From Parolsenella catena (GTDB lineage: Bacteria; Actinomycetota; Coriobacteriia; Coriobacteriales; Atopobiaceae): 64,000 nucleotides of DNA. The notes under the pieces are model-generated. The model saw nothing but the letters and a program-made list of their open reading frames with translations. It ran no database searches and had not been told where the DNA came from. Every line of letters starts with the position of its first letter. Position 1 is the stretch's first letter. Below, piece by piece: positions 1 through 8,489 of this stretch. The stretch spans positions 558,001-622,000 of the forward strand of contig NZ_AP019367.1 of assembly GCF_003966955.1 (NCBI RefSeq). The letters are read 5' to 3'. The translations under genes were made by a program, and so were the position numbers.

Positions 1-1
1 G

Positions 2-1096
2 GGGGCGATGGGCTCGCTCGGCAACGCCGGGCGCGGTGCGGGCACGGGCGCCATGGGCGCGGCGCGCGTGATCCACGAGTGCCGTGAGCGCGTGGCGGGC
101 CTTCTCGGCTGCCCGAGCGCGGACCACGTGGCGTTTGCCCCCAACTCGACCGAGGCGCTCAACTGCGTCATCAACGGCATCGTGGGTGCCGGCGACCGCG
201 TGGTCACCACGGTGCTCGAGCACAACTCGGTGCTGCGGCCGCTCAACCGCCTTGCCGCCGAGCGCGGCGTCTCCGTGGCCCACGCGGGGTGCGACGCGTT
301 GGGGCGCCTTGACATGGACGAGCTCTCCCGGCTCGTGGTGCCGGGCACGCGCGCCGTCGTGGTGACGGCGGCCTCCAACGTCACGGGAAACGTCGTTGAC
401 GTGGCGGCGGTTGCGCGCATTGCCCACGCGGCCGGGGCCCTGTGCGTGGTGGACGCGTCCCAGGCGGCGGGTCTCGTCCCCATCGACATGGCCGAGCAGG
501 GCCTGGACGTCGTGTGCTTCACGGGCCACAAGGCGCTCATGGGGCCGCAGGGCACGGGCGGCGCCGCCGTGATGCCGGGCGTGGACGTGGCCCCGTGGAA
601 CGTGGGTGGCACGGGCGTCCATAGCTTTGACGAGCAGCAGCCGCTCGGGTGGCCCACGCGCCTTGAGGCCGGTACGCTCAACGGCCACGGGCTTGCGGGC
701 CTGGCCGCCGGCCTGCGCTTTATTGCCGAGAACGGCGGCGTGGCGGCCATGGGGGAGCATGAGCTCTCCATGGCGCGGCGCCTGTACGAGGGCGTGGCAG
801 ACGTGCCCGGCGTCACCGTCTACGGCGACTGGCCTGCGCTGGAGCTGGGCGAGGCGAGCGCGCGCACGGGCGTCGTGGCGCTGAACGTCTCGGGCCTGGA
901 CTCTGCCGAGGTCTCGGATGCCCTCATGGACGGCTGGGACATCGCGACGCGCCCCGGCGCCCACTGCGCCCCGCTCATGCACCGCGCGCTCGGCACCGAG
1001 CGCCAGGGCATCGTGCGCCTCTCCACCAGCTGGTTCACCACGCCCGAGGAGATCGACGTGGCCATCGGCGCCATCCGAGAGATCGCGGTGGGCTAG
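2..1096 (+). CDS. Cysteine desulfurase-like class V aminotransferase (5' end cut by window)
   Basis: PLP-dependent fold-type I enzyme expected to mobilise sulfur or selenium from cysteine/selenocysteine. The frame is open to the window edge, and the first visible residues (GSLGNAGRGA) match the family's region about 20 residues in, so the true start lies upstream. Visible motifs are the PLP-binding lysine in CFTGHKALMGPQG and the persulfide cysteine in RPGAHCAPLMH, followed by the typical IVRLS segment. It resembles the EF2568-type cysteine desulfurase subfamily, which travels with YqeB/YqeC in selenium-dependent molybdenum hydroxylase loci, and those genes follow here. Substrate choice (Cys or Sec) cannot be decided from sequence. 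Confidence 0.88.
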   Translation, partial: GAMGSLGNAGRGAGTGAMGAARVIHECRERVAGLLGCPSADHVAFAPNSTEALNCVINGIVGAGDRVVTTVLEHNSVLRPLNRLAAERGVSVAHAGCDALGRLDMDELSRLVVPGTRAVVVTAASNVTGNVVDVAAVARIAHAAGALCVVDASQAAGLVPIDMAEQGLDVVCFTGHKALMGPQGTGGAAVMPGVDVAPWNVGGTGVHSFDEQQPLGWPTRLEAGTLNGHGLAGLAAGLRFIAENGGVAAMGEHELSMARRLYEGVADVPGVTVYGDWPALELGEASARTGVVALNVSGLDSAEVSDALMDGWDIATRPGAHCAPLMHRALGTERQGIVRLSTSWFTTPEEIDVAIGAIREIAVG

Positions 1097-1100
1097 CCGC

Positions 1101-1131
1101 GGGACCATCGGGGACGGGTTCGTTTGGTCCC
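1101..1131. repeat. Dispersed GGGGACGGGTTC hairpin repeat, copy 1
   Basis: GGGACCA and TGGTCCC arms flank the core GGGGACGGGTTCG, four bases after the desulfurase stop codon. The same core recurs after other genes in this window (40157, 54532, 62931). It may act as a 3'-end hairpin or weak terminator between two convergent genes. Confidence 0.6.
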
Positions 1132-1154
1132 CGCTCCGTTGCCCTGCCTTGAGC

Positions 1155-1288
1155 GCCCGTTTGTACAAAATGGACGCAGATTGCACGTATATTTTGACCC
1201 CGCACATGTGGCAACTGCGGTTATGCCGATAAAAACGAAGTGCTGCCCCGAATTCCCGACATTCTCGGTCCGTTTTGTACAAACGGGC
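1155..1288. repeat. MITE-like element with 20-bp terminal inverted repeats
   Basis: Left arm 1155-1174 (GCCCGTTTGTACAAAATGGA) and right arm 1269-1288 are inverted repeats matching at 19 of 20 positions, around an AT-richer interior of about 94 bases with no ORF. It lies between the convergent desulfurase and yqeC. Similar elements are at 32783-32924 and 48361-48518. Confidence 0.6.
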
Positions 1289-1331
1289 CCAAATCGCTGG
1301 TATTCAGCCGCCCACCCCGTCGTCGCGGCCG

Positions 1332-2066
1332 CTATGCACGCACGAGCCGCTCGTCACGGACGCTGCCGAGAAGGACGGGCGTCTTGCACCCGAGTCCGCG
1401 CAGCGCGGCGGCGAAGCGGCGGGCGGCGGCAGCGCGTTCGGGCGTCTCGGCCTGGTTCACGACGATGACGTCCGGCGCGATGAGCCCGCGGGCCATCTCG
1501 TCTGCCATGCCACGGGCCACGAGCTCGGGCGTTGCCGTGTCATAGACGCCGCATCCGACGCGCTCGCACAGCAGGGCGGCGCGGTGGACCCTCTCGCCCA
1601 CGAGGCCGCCAAAGCCACTTGCGCCCACGACGCACGCCGTGAGGTCGGCGCAGGCGGGCACGACCGGCTCGTGCGAGGCGTGCGCCTTGAGCGGCAGCCG
1701 CTTGGAGCCGTCAGCCTCGACCACGAGCAGGTCTGCCGCACCCGCGAGCTCCTCGAGCGGCATCGCCGGCGCCGCGAGCCTGCCCAGGTCGTCGGCGGTG
1801 GGCGTGCCCACGCACGCCAGGCCGCGGTCGTCGAGCGCCCGCGTGAGCTCGCGCATGTCGCCCGAGGTCACGAGTGGCATCCCCCCAAACGGCAGGAAGT
1901 GCGTCGTCGTGGCGAGCACGACGCGTCCGCCTCGCGCCGCGGCGTCCTCGCCCAGCGCACGCAGGAGCGTGGACTTGCCGCCGCTGCCGATGACGGCCAC
2001 GCAGCGCACGCCCCCGGAGGAGATGCGTCCGCCCACGGATGAGAGCAGCGAGTCAAGACAATTCAT
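1332..2066 (-). CDS. yqeC: Selenium-dependent molybdenum hydroxylase accessory protein YqeC
   Basis: Putative accessory factor of selenium-dependent molybdenum hydroxylases; the biochemical role is not settled. The 244-aa protein has a P-loop-like GSGGKSTLL near residue 30, then TTTHFLP, VVEADGSKRLPLKAH and a DLTACVVGASGFG segment, all characteristic of the family (TIGR03172). It is transcribed away from yqeB across a 110-base AT-rich divergent region. Its end converges on the desulfurase gene. The start has only a weak Shine-Dalgarno, but the N-terminus fits the family. Confidence 0.85.
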   Translation of the reverse strand: MNCLDSLLSSVGGRISSGGVRCVAVIGSGGKSTLLRALGEDAAARGGRVVLATTTHFLPFGGMPLVTSGDMRELTRALDDRGLACVGTPTADDLGRLAAPAMPLEELAGAADLLVVEADGSKRLPLKAHASHEPVVPACADLTACVVGASGFGGLVGERVHRAALLCERVGCGVYDTATPELVARGMADEMARGLIAPDVIVVNQAETPERAAAARRFAAALRGLGCKTPVLLGSVRDERLVRA

Positions 2067-2074
2067 CAGGCAAC

Positions 2075-2127
2075 CAAACTTATAGTTAGGGTCAAGCTGG
2101 CTCGAGCGTTATTCTCGGGAATATACT
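2075..2127. promoter_or_regulatory. Divergent promoter region of yqeC and yqeB
   Basis: This AT-richer stretch contains an imperfect dyad CAAAC-N5-GTTAG (2075-2089), close to the perfect CTAAC-N5-GTTAG dyads upstream of modA and carA. It also has a TATTC-N4-GAATA palindrome (about 2110-2123) overlapping a possible plus-strand -10 TATACT (2122-2127). The binding factor is unknown. Confidence 0.4.
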
Positions 2128-2176
2128 ACGCTGAGCCACACACCAATTCTGACGCATGCCAGGGATGGGAGAGACC

Positions 2177-2971
2177 ATGCTCGTAGAGATTCGGGGGGCG
2201 GGCGACATCGCGACCGGCATCGCGTTGCGCCTGCATCGCGCCGGCTGCAAGGTCGTCATGTGCGACCTGCCCACGCCCACGTCCATTCGCCGCACCGTGT
2301 GCTTCTCCGAGGCGATCCGCCTGGGGGAGTGCGAGGTCGAGGGGGTCCGCGCGCGCCTCGCGCACTCGCTGGCCGAGGCACGCACCATCGTGGTCTCCGG
2401 CGAGGTCGCCGTGCTCGTGGACCCCGAGGGCGCAAGCGCCCGCGAGCTGAGGCCGGCCGTTCTCGTGGACGCCATCCTCGCCAAGAGGAATCTCGGCACC
2501 ACGATGGACATGGCGCCCGTGGTCATCGGCGTGGGGCCCGGCTTCACGGCCGGCAGGGACTGCCATGCCGTGGTGGAGACCAAGCGTGGCCACTACCTGG
2601 GACAGGTCATCCTGGACGGTCCCGCCGCGCCCAACACGGGCATCCCCGGCGTCATCGCGGGCCACTCGGCGGACCGCGTGCTGCGCGCCCCGGCCGACGG
2701 CGTCTTTGAGCCGGTGCTCCAGATCGGCGACGTCGTGCGTGCCGGGCAGGTGGCGGCCACCGTGGCCGGCGTGCCCATGACCTGCACGATCGATGGCGTG
2801 CTGCGCGGCCTGCTCCAGGCCGGCGTCGAGGTCACGGCCGGCATGAAGTCCGGGGACATCGACCCGCGCTGCGAGCGCGCCCACTGCTTCACCGCCTCGG
2901 ACAAGGCACGCGCCGTGGGCGGCGGCGTGCTCGAGGCCATCTGCATGTTCACGTCTCGTCTGGAGGGGTAG
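2177..2971 (+). CDS. yqeB: EF2563-family selenium-dependent molybdenum hydroxylase system protein YqeB
   Basis: Member of the YqeB/EF2563 family (TIGR03309), a marker of selenium-dependent molybdenum hydroxylase maturation. The protein opens with VEIRGAGDIATGIALRL, a Rossmann-type glycine motif, and later shows VIGVGPGFTAGRDCHAVVET and a lipoyl/biotinyl-like DGVFEPVLQIGDVVRAGQ segment. I chose ATG 2177 because GGGAGAG lies just upstream and the protein then begins as family members do; in-frame ATGs at 2156 and 2165 would add seven or four residues. xdhC follows after two bases, so the pair is an operon. Whether selenium is really used depends on selD, which is outside the window. Confidence 0.87.
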   Translation: MLVEIRGAGDIATGIALRLHRAGCKVVMCDLPTPTSIRRTVCFSEAIRLGECEVEGVRARLAHSLAEARTIVVSGEVAVLVDPEGASARELRPAVLVDAILAKRNLGTTMDMAPVVIGVGPGFTAGRDCHAVVETKRGHYLGQVILDGPAAPNTGIPGVIAGHSADRVLRAPADGVFEPVLQIGDVVRAGQVAATVAGVPMTCTIDGVLRGLLQAGVEVTAGMKSGDIDPRCERAHCFTASDKARAVGGGVLEAICMFTSRLEG

Positions 2972-2973
2972 CC

Positions 2974-3984
2974 ATGGAGGGGATCGCGCTTCTGCGCCGC
3001 GCGGCCGAGGAGCTGCGCGAGGGGCGCAAGGTCGTGGAGTGCGTCGTGCTCGCCTCGAGGGGGTCTGCGGCCCGCCACGCCGGCGCGCGCATGCTCACGC
3101 TCCAGGACGGCACGCTGCTGGGAACCGTGGGCGGCGGCACGCCCGAGCTGCGTTGCCAGCAGATGTGCCGGGAGGCGCTCGCGGACGGGCGCCCGCGCCG
3201 CACCACCATGGAGCGCGGCGTCGTGGACATCGCGTGCGGTGGAGCCCAGGACCTGGGGATTCGTGCCATGAGCCAGGCGGACCTCGTGGCGCTCGACGCC
3301 GCGCTCGCCGCTGCGGACGCGGGGGAGCCGGGCTGCCTTGCCGTTGACTGGTCCGCGCCCGAGCCCGTGGCGAGCTTCGTGCCCGCGGGCGCCGGGCAGG
3401 ACACGGTCGCCGGGCAGGACACGGGCGCCGGCGAGCCGCCGTCGGGCCCGCGCATGGAGGGCGACGTCTACGTGGAGCCCGTCGTGGCTGCCGAGCGCGT
3501 CGTGATCTTTGGCGGCGGCCACGTGGGCCGTGCGTGCGTGCCGGCGCTTGCCGCCATCGACTTCGAGGTCACGGTGTTCGACGACCGCCCGGACGTGGCG
3601 CTGCCCGAGAACTTCCCGGACGCGGCGCACGTCATCCTTGGCAGCTTCAAGGACATCGCTGCGGGCATCACGCTTGGTGCGCGCGACTACGTCATCGTCA
3701 TGACGCACGGCCACGTGGCAGACGAGGACGTCGTGGCCCAGGCCATCGGGGCCCATCCGCGCTACCTGGGCTGCATGGGCAGCCGCCACAAGCGCCGCGT
3801 GCTCGAGAGGGTCGTGGCCGAGCGTGGCGCCTCGCCTGCGGAGATTGCGGCCGTGGACCTGCCGATAGGCCTGTCGCTCGGCGCCGTGACGCCCGCGGAG
3901 ATCGCCGTGAGCATCGCCGCCAAGCTCATCGAGGTGCGCCACGCCCACGACGGCGATGCGTCCCACGCCTGCCCGAGCCACTAG
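2974..3984 (+). CDS. xdhC: XdhC/CoxI family molybdenum hydroxylase maturation factor
   Basis: XdhC-type proteins bind molybdenum cofactor, help sulfurate it and insert it into xanthine dehydrogenase-like hydroxylases. The 336-aa protein has an N-terminal XdhC/CoxI domain (GTVGGGTPELRCQ, DIACGG) and a C-terminal Rossmann domain beginning VVIFGGGHVGRACVP, with VMTHGHVADEDV, YLGCMGS and the closing DLPIGLSLGAVTPAEIAVSI typical of the family. A low-complexity linker contains two GQDT repeats (about residues 131-142). A GGAGGGG ribosome site precedes ATG 2974. A sulfurated or selenylated cofactor could be handed over from the desulfurase at the start of the window. Confidence 0.88.
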   Translation: MEGIALLRRAAEELREGRKVVECVVLASRGSAARHAGARMLTLQDGTLLGTVGGGTPELRCQQMCREALADGRPRRTTMERGVVDIACGGAQDLGIRAMSQADLVALDAALAAADAGEPGCLAVDWSAPEPVASFVPAGAGQDTVAGQDTGAGEPPSGPRMEGDVYVEPVVAAERVVIFGGGHVGRACVPALAAIDFEVTVFDDRPDVALPENFPDAAHVILGSFKDIAAGITLGARDYVIVMTHGHVADEDVVAQAIGAHPRYLGCMGSRHKRRVLERVVAERGASPAEIAAVDLPIGLSLGAVTPAEIAVSIAAKLIEVRHAHDGDASHACPSH

Positions 3985-4071
3985 GGGGCGGAGCCCCTTG
4001 GGCGCCCCTGCGCCTTGTGCCGTGGCGGCCGCTCGCGGAGCGCCTGCCACCATTCCAAAGATTGTTGTTGC

Positions 4072-4146
4072 CTAACAAAAAGTTAGACGTCACACTTGCT
4101 GGTGAGCGTTGTTCGATAATAGATATAACGACTTTCAAGCGATAAT
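4072..4146 (+). promoter_or_regulatory. AT-rich modA promoter region with CTAAC-N5-GTTAG dyad
   Basis: A perfect dyad CTAAC-AAAAA-GTTAG sits at 4072-4086, followed by two CGATAAT repeats 26 bases apart (4114-4120 and 4140-4146) and TATAAC at 4124, any of which could be a -10. The same dyad occurs at 49774. A molybdate- or metal-responsive operator is possible but unproven. No molybdenum-cofactor riboswitch fold was recognised here. Confidence 0.4.
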
Positions 4147-4212
4147 AAATTCTCGCGCGCAGCGTTCCATCTGCCATACTGGGAGGCGGGCGGGAGAGGG
4201 AAAGGGGACGCC

Positions 4213-5100
4213 ATGAACGCCATGAACACCATGACTCGCAGGCAGGCCATCGCTACGCTGGGTGCCGGCATCGCCACGCTCGCGGGCCTCGGCCTCACCG
4301 CGTGCGGAGGCAACGGTGACGCCACCGGCACGGCATCCACCACCGCAGCCTCTACCGCCGCGGCCGACACCCTCACGGTCTTTGCCGCCGCGAGCATGAC
4401 GGAGAGCCTCACGAAGGCCACGGACGCGTTCACCTCCGAGACGGGCACCCAGGTCTCGTTCAACTTCGACTCCTCGGGCACGCTCAAGACCCAGATCCAG
4501 GAGGGCGCGGAGTGTGACGTGTTCATCTCCGCCGGCCAGAAGCAGATGAACCAGCTCGACGCCGCGGCCACCAGCGGCAACGAGGAGGGTCTCGACCTCA
4601 TCGAGAGCGACACGCGCTTCAACATCCTGCAGAACGAGGTCACGCTCGTGGTGCCCGAGGGCAATCCCAGAAACATCAACGGCTTCGACGAGCTCGCCGA
4701 GCACCTCAAGGCTGGCGACGTCAAGCTCGCCATGGGCAACTCGGACGTTCCCGTGGGCCAGTACACCCAGAAGATCCTGGCCTACTACGGCCTCGACGAG
4801 GGCGAGCTGGCCGCCGCCGGCGTGCTCACGTACGGCACGAACGTCAAGGAGGTCACGACGCAGGTCTGCGAGGCCGCCGTGGACTGCGGCGTCATCTACC
4901 GCACGGACGCCGTCTCGGCCTGCCTTGCGGTGGTGGACGCGGCCACCAAGGACATGTGCGGGGAGGTCGTCTACCCGGCCGCCGTGGTCAAGGGCTCCAA
5001 GCACGAGCAGGCCGCCGGCCGCTACCTCGAGTTCCTCAGGGGCTCGGCGGCAAGCGCCTGCTTCGAGGAGGTCGGCTTCAAGCCGCTGGCGAGCGCCTAG
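4213..5100 (+). CDS. modA: Molybdate ABC transporter substrate-binding lipoprotein
   Basis: Extracellular molybdate/tungstate-binding protein that delivers the oxyanion to ModBC. The 295-aa precursor has a Tat-like n-region (TRRQA), a hydrophobic stretch and lipobox LTAC, so it should be lipid-anchored near residue 35. A Thr/Ala/Ser-rich linker leads to LTVFAAASMTESLTKA, the standard ModA opening, then FNFDSSGTLKTQI and MGNSDVPVGQYTQKIL. A GGAAAGGGG ribosome site precedes the ATG. modB starts 29 bases downstream, giving a modABC operon that continues into the cofactor genes. Confidence 0.93.
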   Translation: MNAMNTMTRRQAIATLGAGIATLAGLGLTACGGNGDATGTASTTAASTAAADTLTVFAAASMTESLTKATDAFTSETGTQVSFNFDSSGTLKTQIQEGAECDVFISAGQKQMNQLDAAATSGNEEGLDLIESDTRFNILQNEVTLVVPEGNPRNINGFDELAEHLKAGDVKLAMGNSDVPVGQYTQKILAYYGLDEGELAAAGVLTYGTNVKEVTTQVCEAAVDCGVIYRTDAVSACLAVVDAATKDMCGEVVYPAAVVKGSKHEQAAGRYLEFLRGSAASACFEEVGFKPLASA

Positions 5101-5129
5101 CGCGCCGCCTTGTCTGGGAGGACTCGCAC

Positions 5130-5804
5130 GTGGACTGGTTCCCGCTCATAAACTCGCTGCGCATTGCGGCCGTCTCCACGGTCGTTGTGTTCTTCGTGGG
5201 CGTGGGCGCCGCCCAGCTCATCGCCCGGCTGCCGCGCTACGCCAAGGCCCTCATCGACGTCGTCCTCACGCTGCCGCTCGTGCTGCCGCCCACTGTCGTG
5301 GGATACCTGCTGCTGCTTGTGCTGGGGCCCCGGCGCGTCGTGGGCGCGTGGGCGCTCCAGGCGTTTGGCGTCCGCCTCACGATGACGTGGTACAGCGCGA
5401 TCTTCGCCTGCGTGGTCGTGGCGTTCCCGCTCATGTACCGCACGGCCCGCGGCGCGTTCGAGGCCTATGACAAGACGCTCACGCACGCGGCGCTCACGCT
5501 GGGCAGGAGCCGCACCTGGGCCTTCTGGCGCGTGCAGATGCCGTGCTGCGCGCAGGGCGTCCTCGCCGGGGCGGTCCTCGCGTTCGCCCGCGCGCTTGGC
5601 GAGTACGGCGCCACGGCCATGATCTGCGGCTACACGCCCGGCCAGACGGCCACGGTCTCCACGACGGTCTACCAGCTGTGGCGCACCGGCGACGACGCGC
5701 TGGCCCTCAAGTGGGTGCTCGTGAACGTGGCCATCTCGGCCGTGGTGCTGCTCGCCATGAACTGGCTCGAGGGGCGCGCCCGCACGCGGGGAGGCCGCGC
5801 ATGA
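5130..5804 (+). CDS. modB: Molybdate ABC transporter permease
   Basis: Inner-membrane permease of the molybdate importer. The GTG start at 5130 is set by GGGAGGA at 5116-5122; the reading frame is open further upstream but that part overlaps modA. The 224-aa protein has about five hydrophobic segments, TLPLVLPPTVVGYLLL near the N-terminus, and the cytoplasmic coupling loop AALTLGRSRTWAFWRVQMP followed by FARALGEYGATAMICG, the EAA-type signature of ModB. Its TGA stop overlaps the ATG of modC. Confidence 0.93.
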   Translation: MDWFPLINSLRIAAVSTVVVFFVGVGAAQLIARLPRYAKALIDVVLTLPLVLPPTVVGYLLLLVLGPRRVVGAWALQAFGVRLTMTWYSAIFACVVVAFPLMYRTARGAFEAYDKTLTHAALTLGRSRTWAFWRVQMPCCAQGVLAGAVLAFARALGEYGATAMICGYTPGQTATVSTTVYQLWRTGDDALALKWVLVNVAISAVVLLAMNWLEGRARTRGGRA

Positions 5805-6955
5805 GCCTGTCGGTTGACATCCGCAAGCGGCTTGGGGACTTCTCGCTCGACGTCTCGTTCAAGGCCGAGAACCCCGCCGAGACGCTCGCGCTTCTCGGCG
5901 CCTCGGGCTGCGGCAAGAGCATGGCGCTCAAGTGCGTCGCCGGCGTGGAGCGCCCCGACGAGGGTCGCATCGTGCTGAACGGGCGGGTGCTGTATGACTC
6001 GGCCGCCCGTGTCAACGTGCCCGCGCAGCGCAGGCACGTGGGCTACCTGTTCCAGAGCTACGCGCTGTTTCCCACGATGACCGTGCTCGACAACGTGCTC
6101 GTGGGGGCCCGCGGCGCCACGCGCGCCGAGCGCCTGGCCATGGCCGCCCGGCAGATCCGTGCCTTCAGGCTCGAGGGGCTCGAGGGTCGCCGCCCCGCCG
6201 AGCTCTCCGGCGGCCAGCAGCAGCGCTGCGCCCTTGCCCGCATCATGGCGAGCGAGCCCGAGCTGCTGTTGCTCGACGAGCCGTTCAGCGCGCTCGACGG
6301 CTACCTGCGCTGGCAGCTCGAGCTGGAGCTCGCCGACACCCTGCGGGAGTTCCCGGGGGGCGTGGTGTTCGTGACGCACAGCCGCGACGAGGTCTACCGC
6401 ATGTGCGACCGCGTCTGCGTGCTCACGGACGGCAGGGGCGGCCGCACCGTCCCCACGAGCGAGCTGTTCGACGCGCCCGCCACGCTCGCCGAGGCCCTCA
6501 TCAGCGGCTGCAAGAACGTGAGCCCCGCCGTGCCCGTGGGTCCCGAGACGCTCGACTGCGCGGACTGGGGCGTGCGCCTTGCCTGCGGACGTGCCGTGGC
6601 GGGCTGCGCCCACGCGGGCATCCGCGCGCACTTCCTGCGCATCGTGGAGGCCGACGGCCGCCCCGTGGACACGATCGGGGACGTCGCCACCGGCTTTGGC
6701 TCGGCGCGCGGGCAGGGCGAGCAGTGCGCGGCCAGCCGCTCGCGCGTCGTTGTCCGCTCACGTGCCGAGAACCGCATCCCGTGCACCGTGGCGCGCGTCA
6801 TCGACAACGTGTTCTCGACCATCGTCATGTGCGCCACTCCCGGCGGTGCCTGCCTGCGCGTGGAGCTCGGGAAGGACGCCTGGGCCGCGCTCGGCTGCCC
6901 CGCGCGCGTCACGCTCCAGGTTGCGCCGTCAGACGTCATGCCGCTCGTGGACTAG
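5801..6955 (+). CDS. modC: Molybdate ABC transporter ATP-binding protein
   Basis: ATPase that powers ModB. ATG 5801 overlaps the modB stop (ATGA), which fixes the start although the frame is open upstream. Over 384 residues it shows Walker A GASGCGKS, Q-loop FQSYALFP, signature LSGGQQQR, Walker B LLLLDEP and the H-loop VTHS. The C-terminal part (from about residue 230) carries the extra MOP-like region of ModC, with RVIDNVFSTIVMC and VELGKDAWAALG, which bind oxyanion in relatives. moaA begins 11 bases after the stop, coupling uptake to cofactor synthesis. Confidence 0.93.
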   Translation: MSLSVDIRKRLGDFSLDVSFKAENPAETLALLGASGCGKSMALKCVAGVERPDEGRIVLNGRVLYDSAARVNVPAQRRHVGYLFQSYALFPTMTVLDNVLVGARGATRAERLAMAARQIRAFRLEGLEGRRPAELSGGQQQRCALARIMASEPELLLLDEPFSALDGYLRWQLELELADTLREFPGGVVFVTHSRDEVYRMCDRVCVLTDGRGGRTVPTSELFDAPATLAEALISGCKNVSPAVPVGPETLDCADWGVRLACGRAVAGCAHAGIRAHFLRIVEADGRPVDTIGDVATGFGSARGQGEQCAASRSRVVVRSRAENRIPCTVARVIDNVFSTIVMCATPGGACLRVELGKDAWAALGCPARVTLQVAPSDVMPLVD

Positions 6956-6966
6956 GGGGAAACATC

Positions 6967-7917
6967 GTGCGAGACACCCTTGGAAGAGACATCTCCTACC
7001 TGCGCCTGTCCGTGACCGACAAGTGCAACTGCCGCTGCGTGTACTGCATGCCGGCCGCCGGCGTGCCCGCGCGCGCACACCGCGACCTGCTCACGTTCGA
7101 GGAGCTCACCGACATCGTGGCCGCCGCGGCCACGCTTGGCGTGCGCAAGGTGCGCGTCACGGGCGGCGAGCCGCTCGCGCGCCGCGGCGTCGTGGACCTC
7201 GTGCGTATGCTGTCCGAGGTGCCCGGTATCGACGAGGTGGACATGACCACGAACGCCACCATGCTCGCGCCCGTGGCCGCCGACCTGCGTGCCGCCGGCC
7301 TCACGCGCCTCAACGTGAGCCTGGACACCCTGCGCCCCGAGTGCTATCGCGCCATCACGCGCACGGGAGAGCTTGCCGACGCCCTTGCCGGCCTTCGCGC
7401 CGCGCGCGAGGCGGGCTTCACGAACACCAAGATAAACTGCGTGCTCATGGGCGGCGTGAACGACGACGAGATCGCCGACTTCGTGGACATCGCCCGTCGC
7501 GAGCCCATAGAGGTGCGCTTCATCGAGCTCATGCCCATGGGGGAGTGCGCCCGCTGGCCGCGCGAGCGCTTCGTCGCCGGCGAGGAGGTGCTCGGGCGCG
7601 TGCCCGAGCTGGTCCGCATGGGTGCCGGAGGGGTCGCCGAGCTCTACGCGGCCCCCGGGTTTGCGGGGCGCGTGGGGCTCATCCGCGCCGTGAGCCACAA
7701 GTTCTGCTCGGGCTGCGACCGCATACGCGTCACGGCGGACGGCCGGCTCAAGCCCTGCCTGCACTCCGCGGCCGAGGTGAGCCTGCGCGGCCTTGCCGGC
7801 CCCGCGCTCGCGGAGGCGATCCGCGCGGGCATCGCGGCAAAGCCCGCGCACCACAACCTGGCGCCCGGCGTGCGTGCAAGCGACACGCCGCGGGACATGT
7901 TCGAGATAGGGGGATAG
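6967..7917 (+). CDS. moaA: GTP 3',8-cyclase MoaA (radical SAM)
   Basis: First enzyme of molybdenum cofactor synthesis, converting GTP to 3',8-cyclo-GTP, the substrate of MoaC. GTG 6967 gives a 316-aa protein. The radical-SAM cluster motif CX3CX2C is C20, C24 and C27 ([11 protein letters not shown]); the SAM-binding VTGGEPLAR follows, and the second cluster is in [10 protein letters not shown]...LKPC. The chain ends in the double glycine (FEIGG) needed for MoaA activity. The start follows the modC stop closely and moaC begins one base after its stop. Confidence 0.95.
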   Translation: MRDTLGRDISYLRLSVTDKCNCRCVYCMPAAGVPARAHRDLLTFEELTDIVAAAATLGVRKVRVTGGEPLARRGVVDLVRMLSEVPGIDEVDMTTNATMLAPVAADLRAAGLTRLNVSLDTLRPECYRAITRTGELADALAGLRAAREAGFTNTKINCVLMGGVNDDEIADFVDIARREPIEVRFIELMPMGECARWPRERFVAGEEVLGRVPELVRMGAGGVAELYAAPGFAGRVGLIRAVSHKFCSGCDRIRVTADGRLKPCLHSAAEVSLRGLAGPALAEAIRAGIAAKPAHHNLAPGVRASDTPRDMFEIGG

Positions 7918-7918
7918 C

Positions 7919-8488
7919 GTGGAGCAGCAAGACATTCTCGGCACGCAAGGGGGCGGGGCCGCGGGCGCGCCCGGCCGCGAGGTGCTGCGGCCCGCCACGT
8001 CCGCGTCCATCCGCGACGCGGAGCTCACGCACGTGAACGAGCAGGGCCGCGCGCGCATGGTGGACGTGGGCGCCAAGCCCGTGACCGCCCGCGTGGCCCG
8101 CGCGGCGGGCAAGGTGCTCATGGCGCCCTCGACGCTCGAGCTCGTGCGCAGCGGCGGCACCCGCAAGGGAGACGTCCTCGCCGTGGCGCAGGTGGCCGGC
8201 ATCATGGCGGCCAAGCGCACCTGGGAGCTCGTGCCGATGTGCCACCAGGTGCCGCTCTCGGGCGTGGACCTCGGCTTTGCCTATGAGGCCGACGGCATCG
8301 CCATCGAGGCCACGGCCCGCTGCAAGGGTGAGACGGGCGTGGAGATGGAGGCGCTCACCGCGGTGTCGGTGGCGGCGCTCACCATCTATGACATGTGCAA
8401 GTCGCACCAGCGTGACATGGTCATCGAGCGCGTGCGGCTCATGGAGAAGGACGGTGGCCGCTCGGGCCACTTCGTGAGGGAGGACTAG
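7919..8488 (+). CDS. moaC: Cyclic pyranopterin monophosphate synthase MoaC
   Basis: Converts 3',8-cyclo-GTP to cyclic pyranopterin monophosphate. The 189-aa product (GTG start) has family motifs [31 protein letters not shown] and [22 protein letters not shown], with the active-site Cys-His and the late Lys-rich KSHQRDM region. A roughly 25-residue N-terminal extension before [11 protein letters not shown] is longer than usual. It is directly coupled to moaA upstream and the MOSC gene downstream (one-base gaps). MoaD and MoaE, needed for the next step, are not in this window. Confidence 0.94.
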   Translation: MEQQDILGTQGGGAAGAPGREVLRPATSASIRDAELTHVNEQGRARMVDVGAKPVTARVARAAGKVLMAPSTLELVRSGGTRKGDVLAVAQVAGIMAAKRTWELVPMCHQVPLSGVDLGFAYEADGIAIEATARCKGETGVEMEALTAVSVAALTIYDMCKSHQRDMVIERVRLMEKDGGRSGHFVRED

Positions 8489-8489
8489 C

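Noticed and set aside
1275-2042. 255-aa plus-strand frame opposite yqeC
   Set aside because: Shadow frame; the minus-strand YqeC protein has full family motifs.
3985-4212. Molybdenum cofactor riboswitch before modA
   Set aside because: The leader is short and AT-rich, and I could not find the conserved paired core of the Moco RNA motif.
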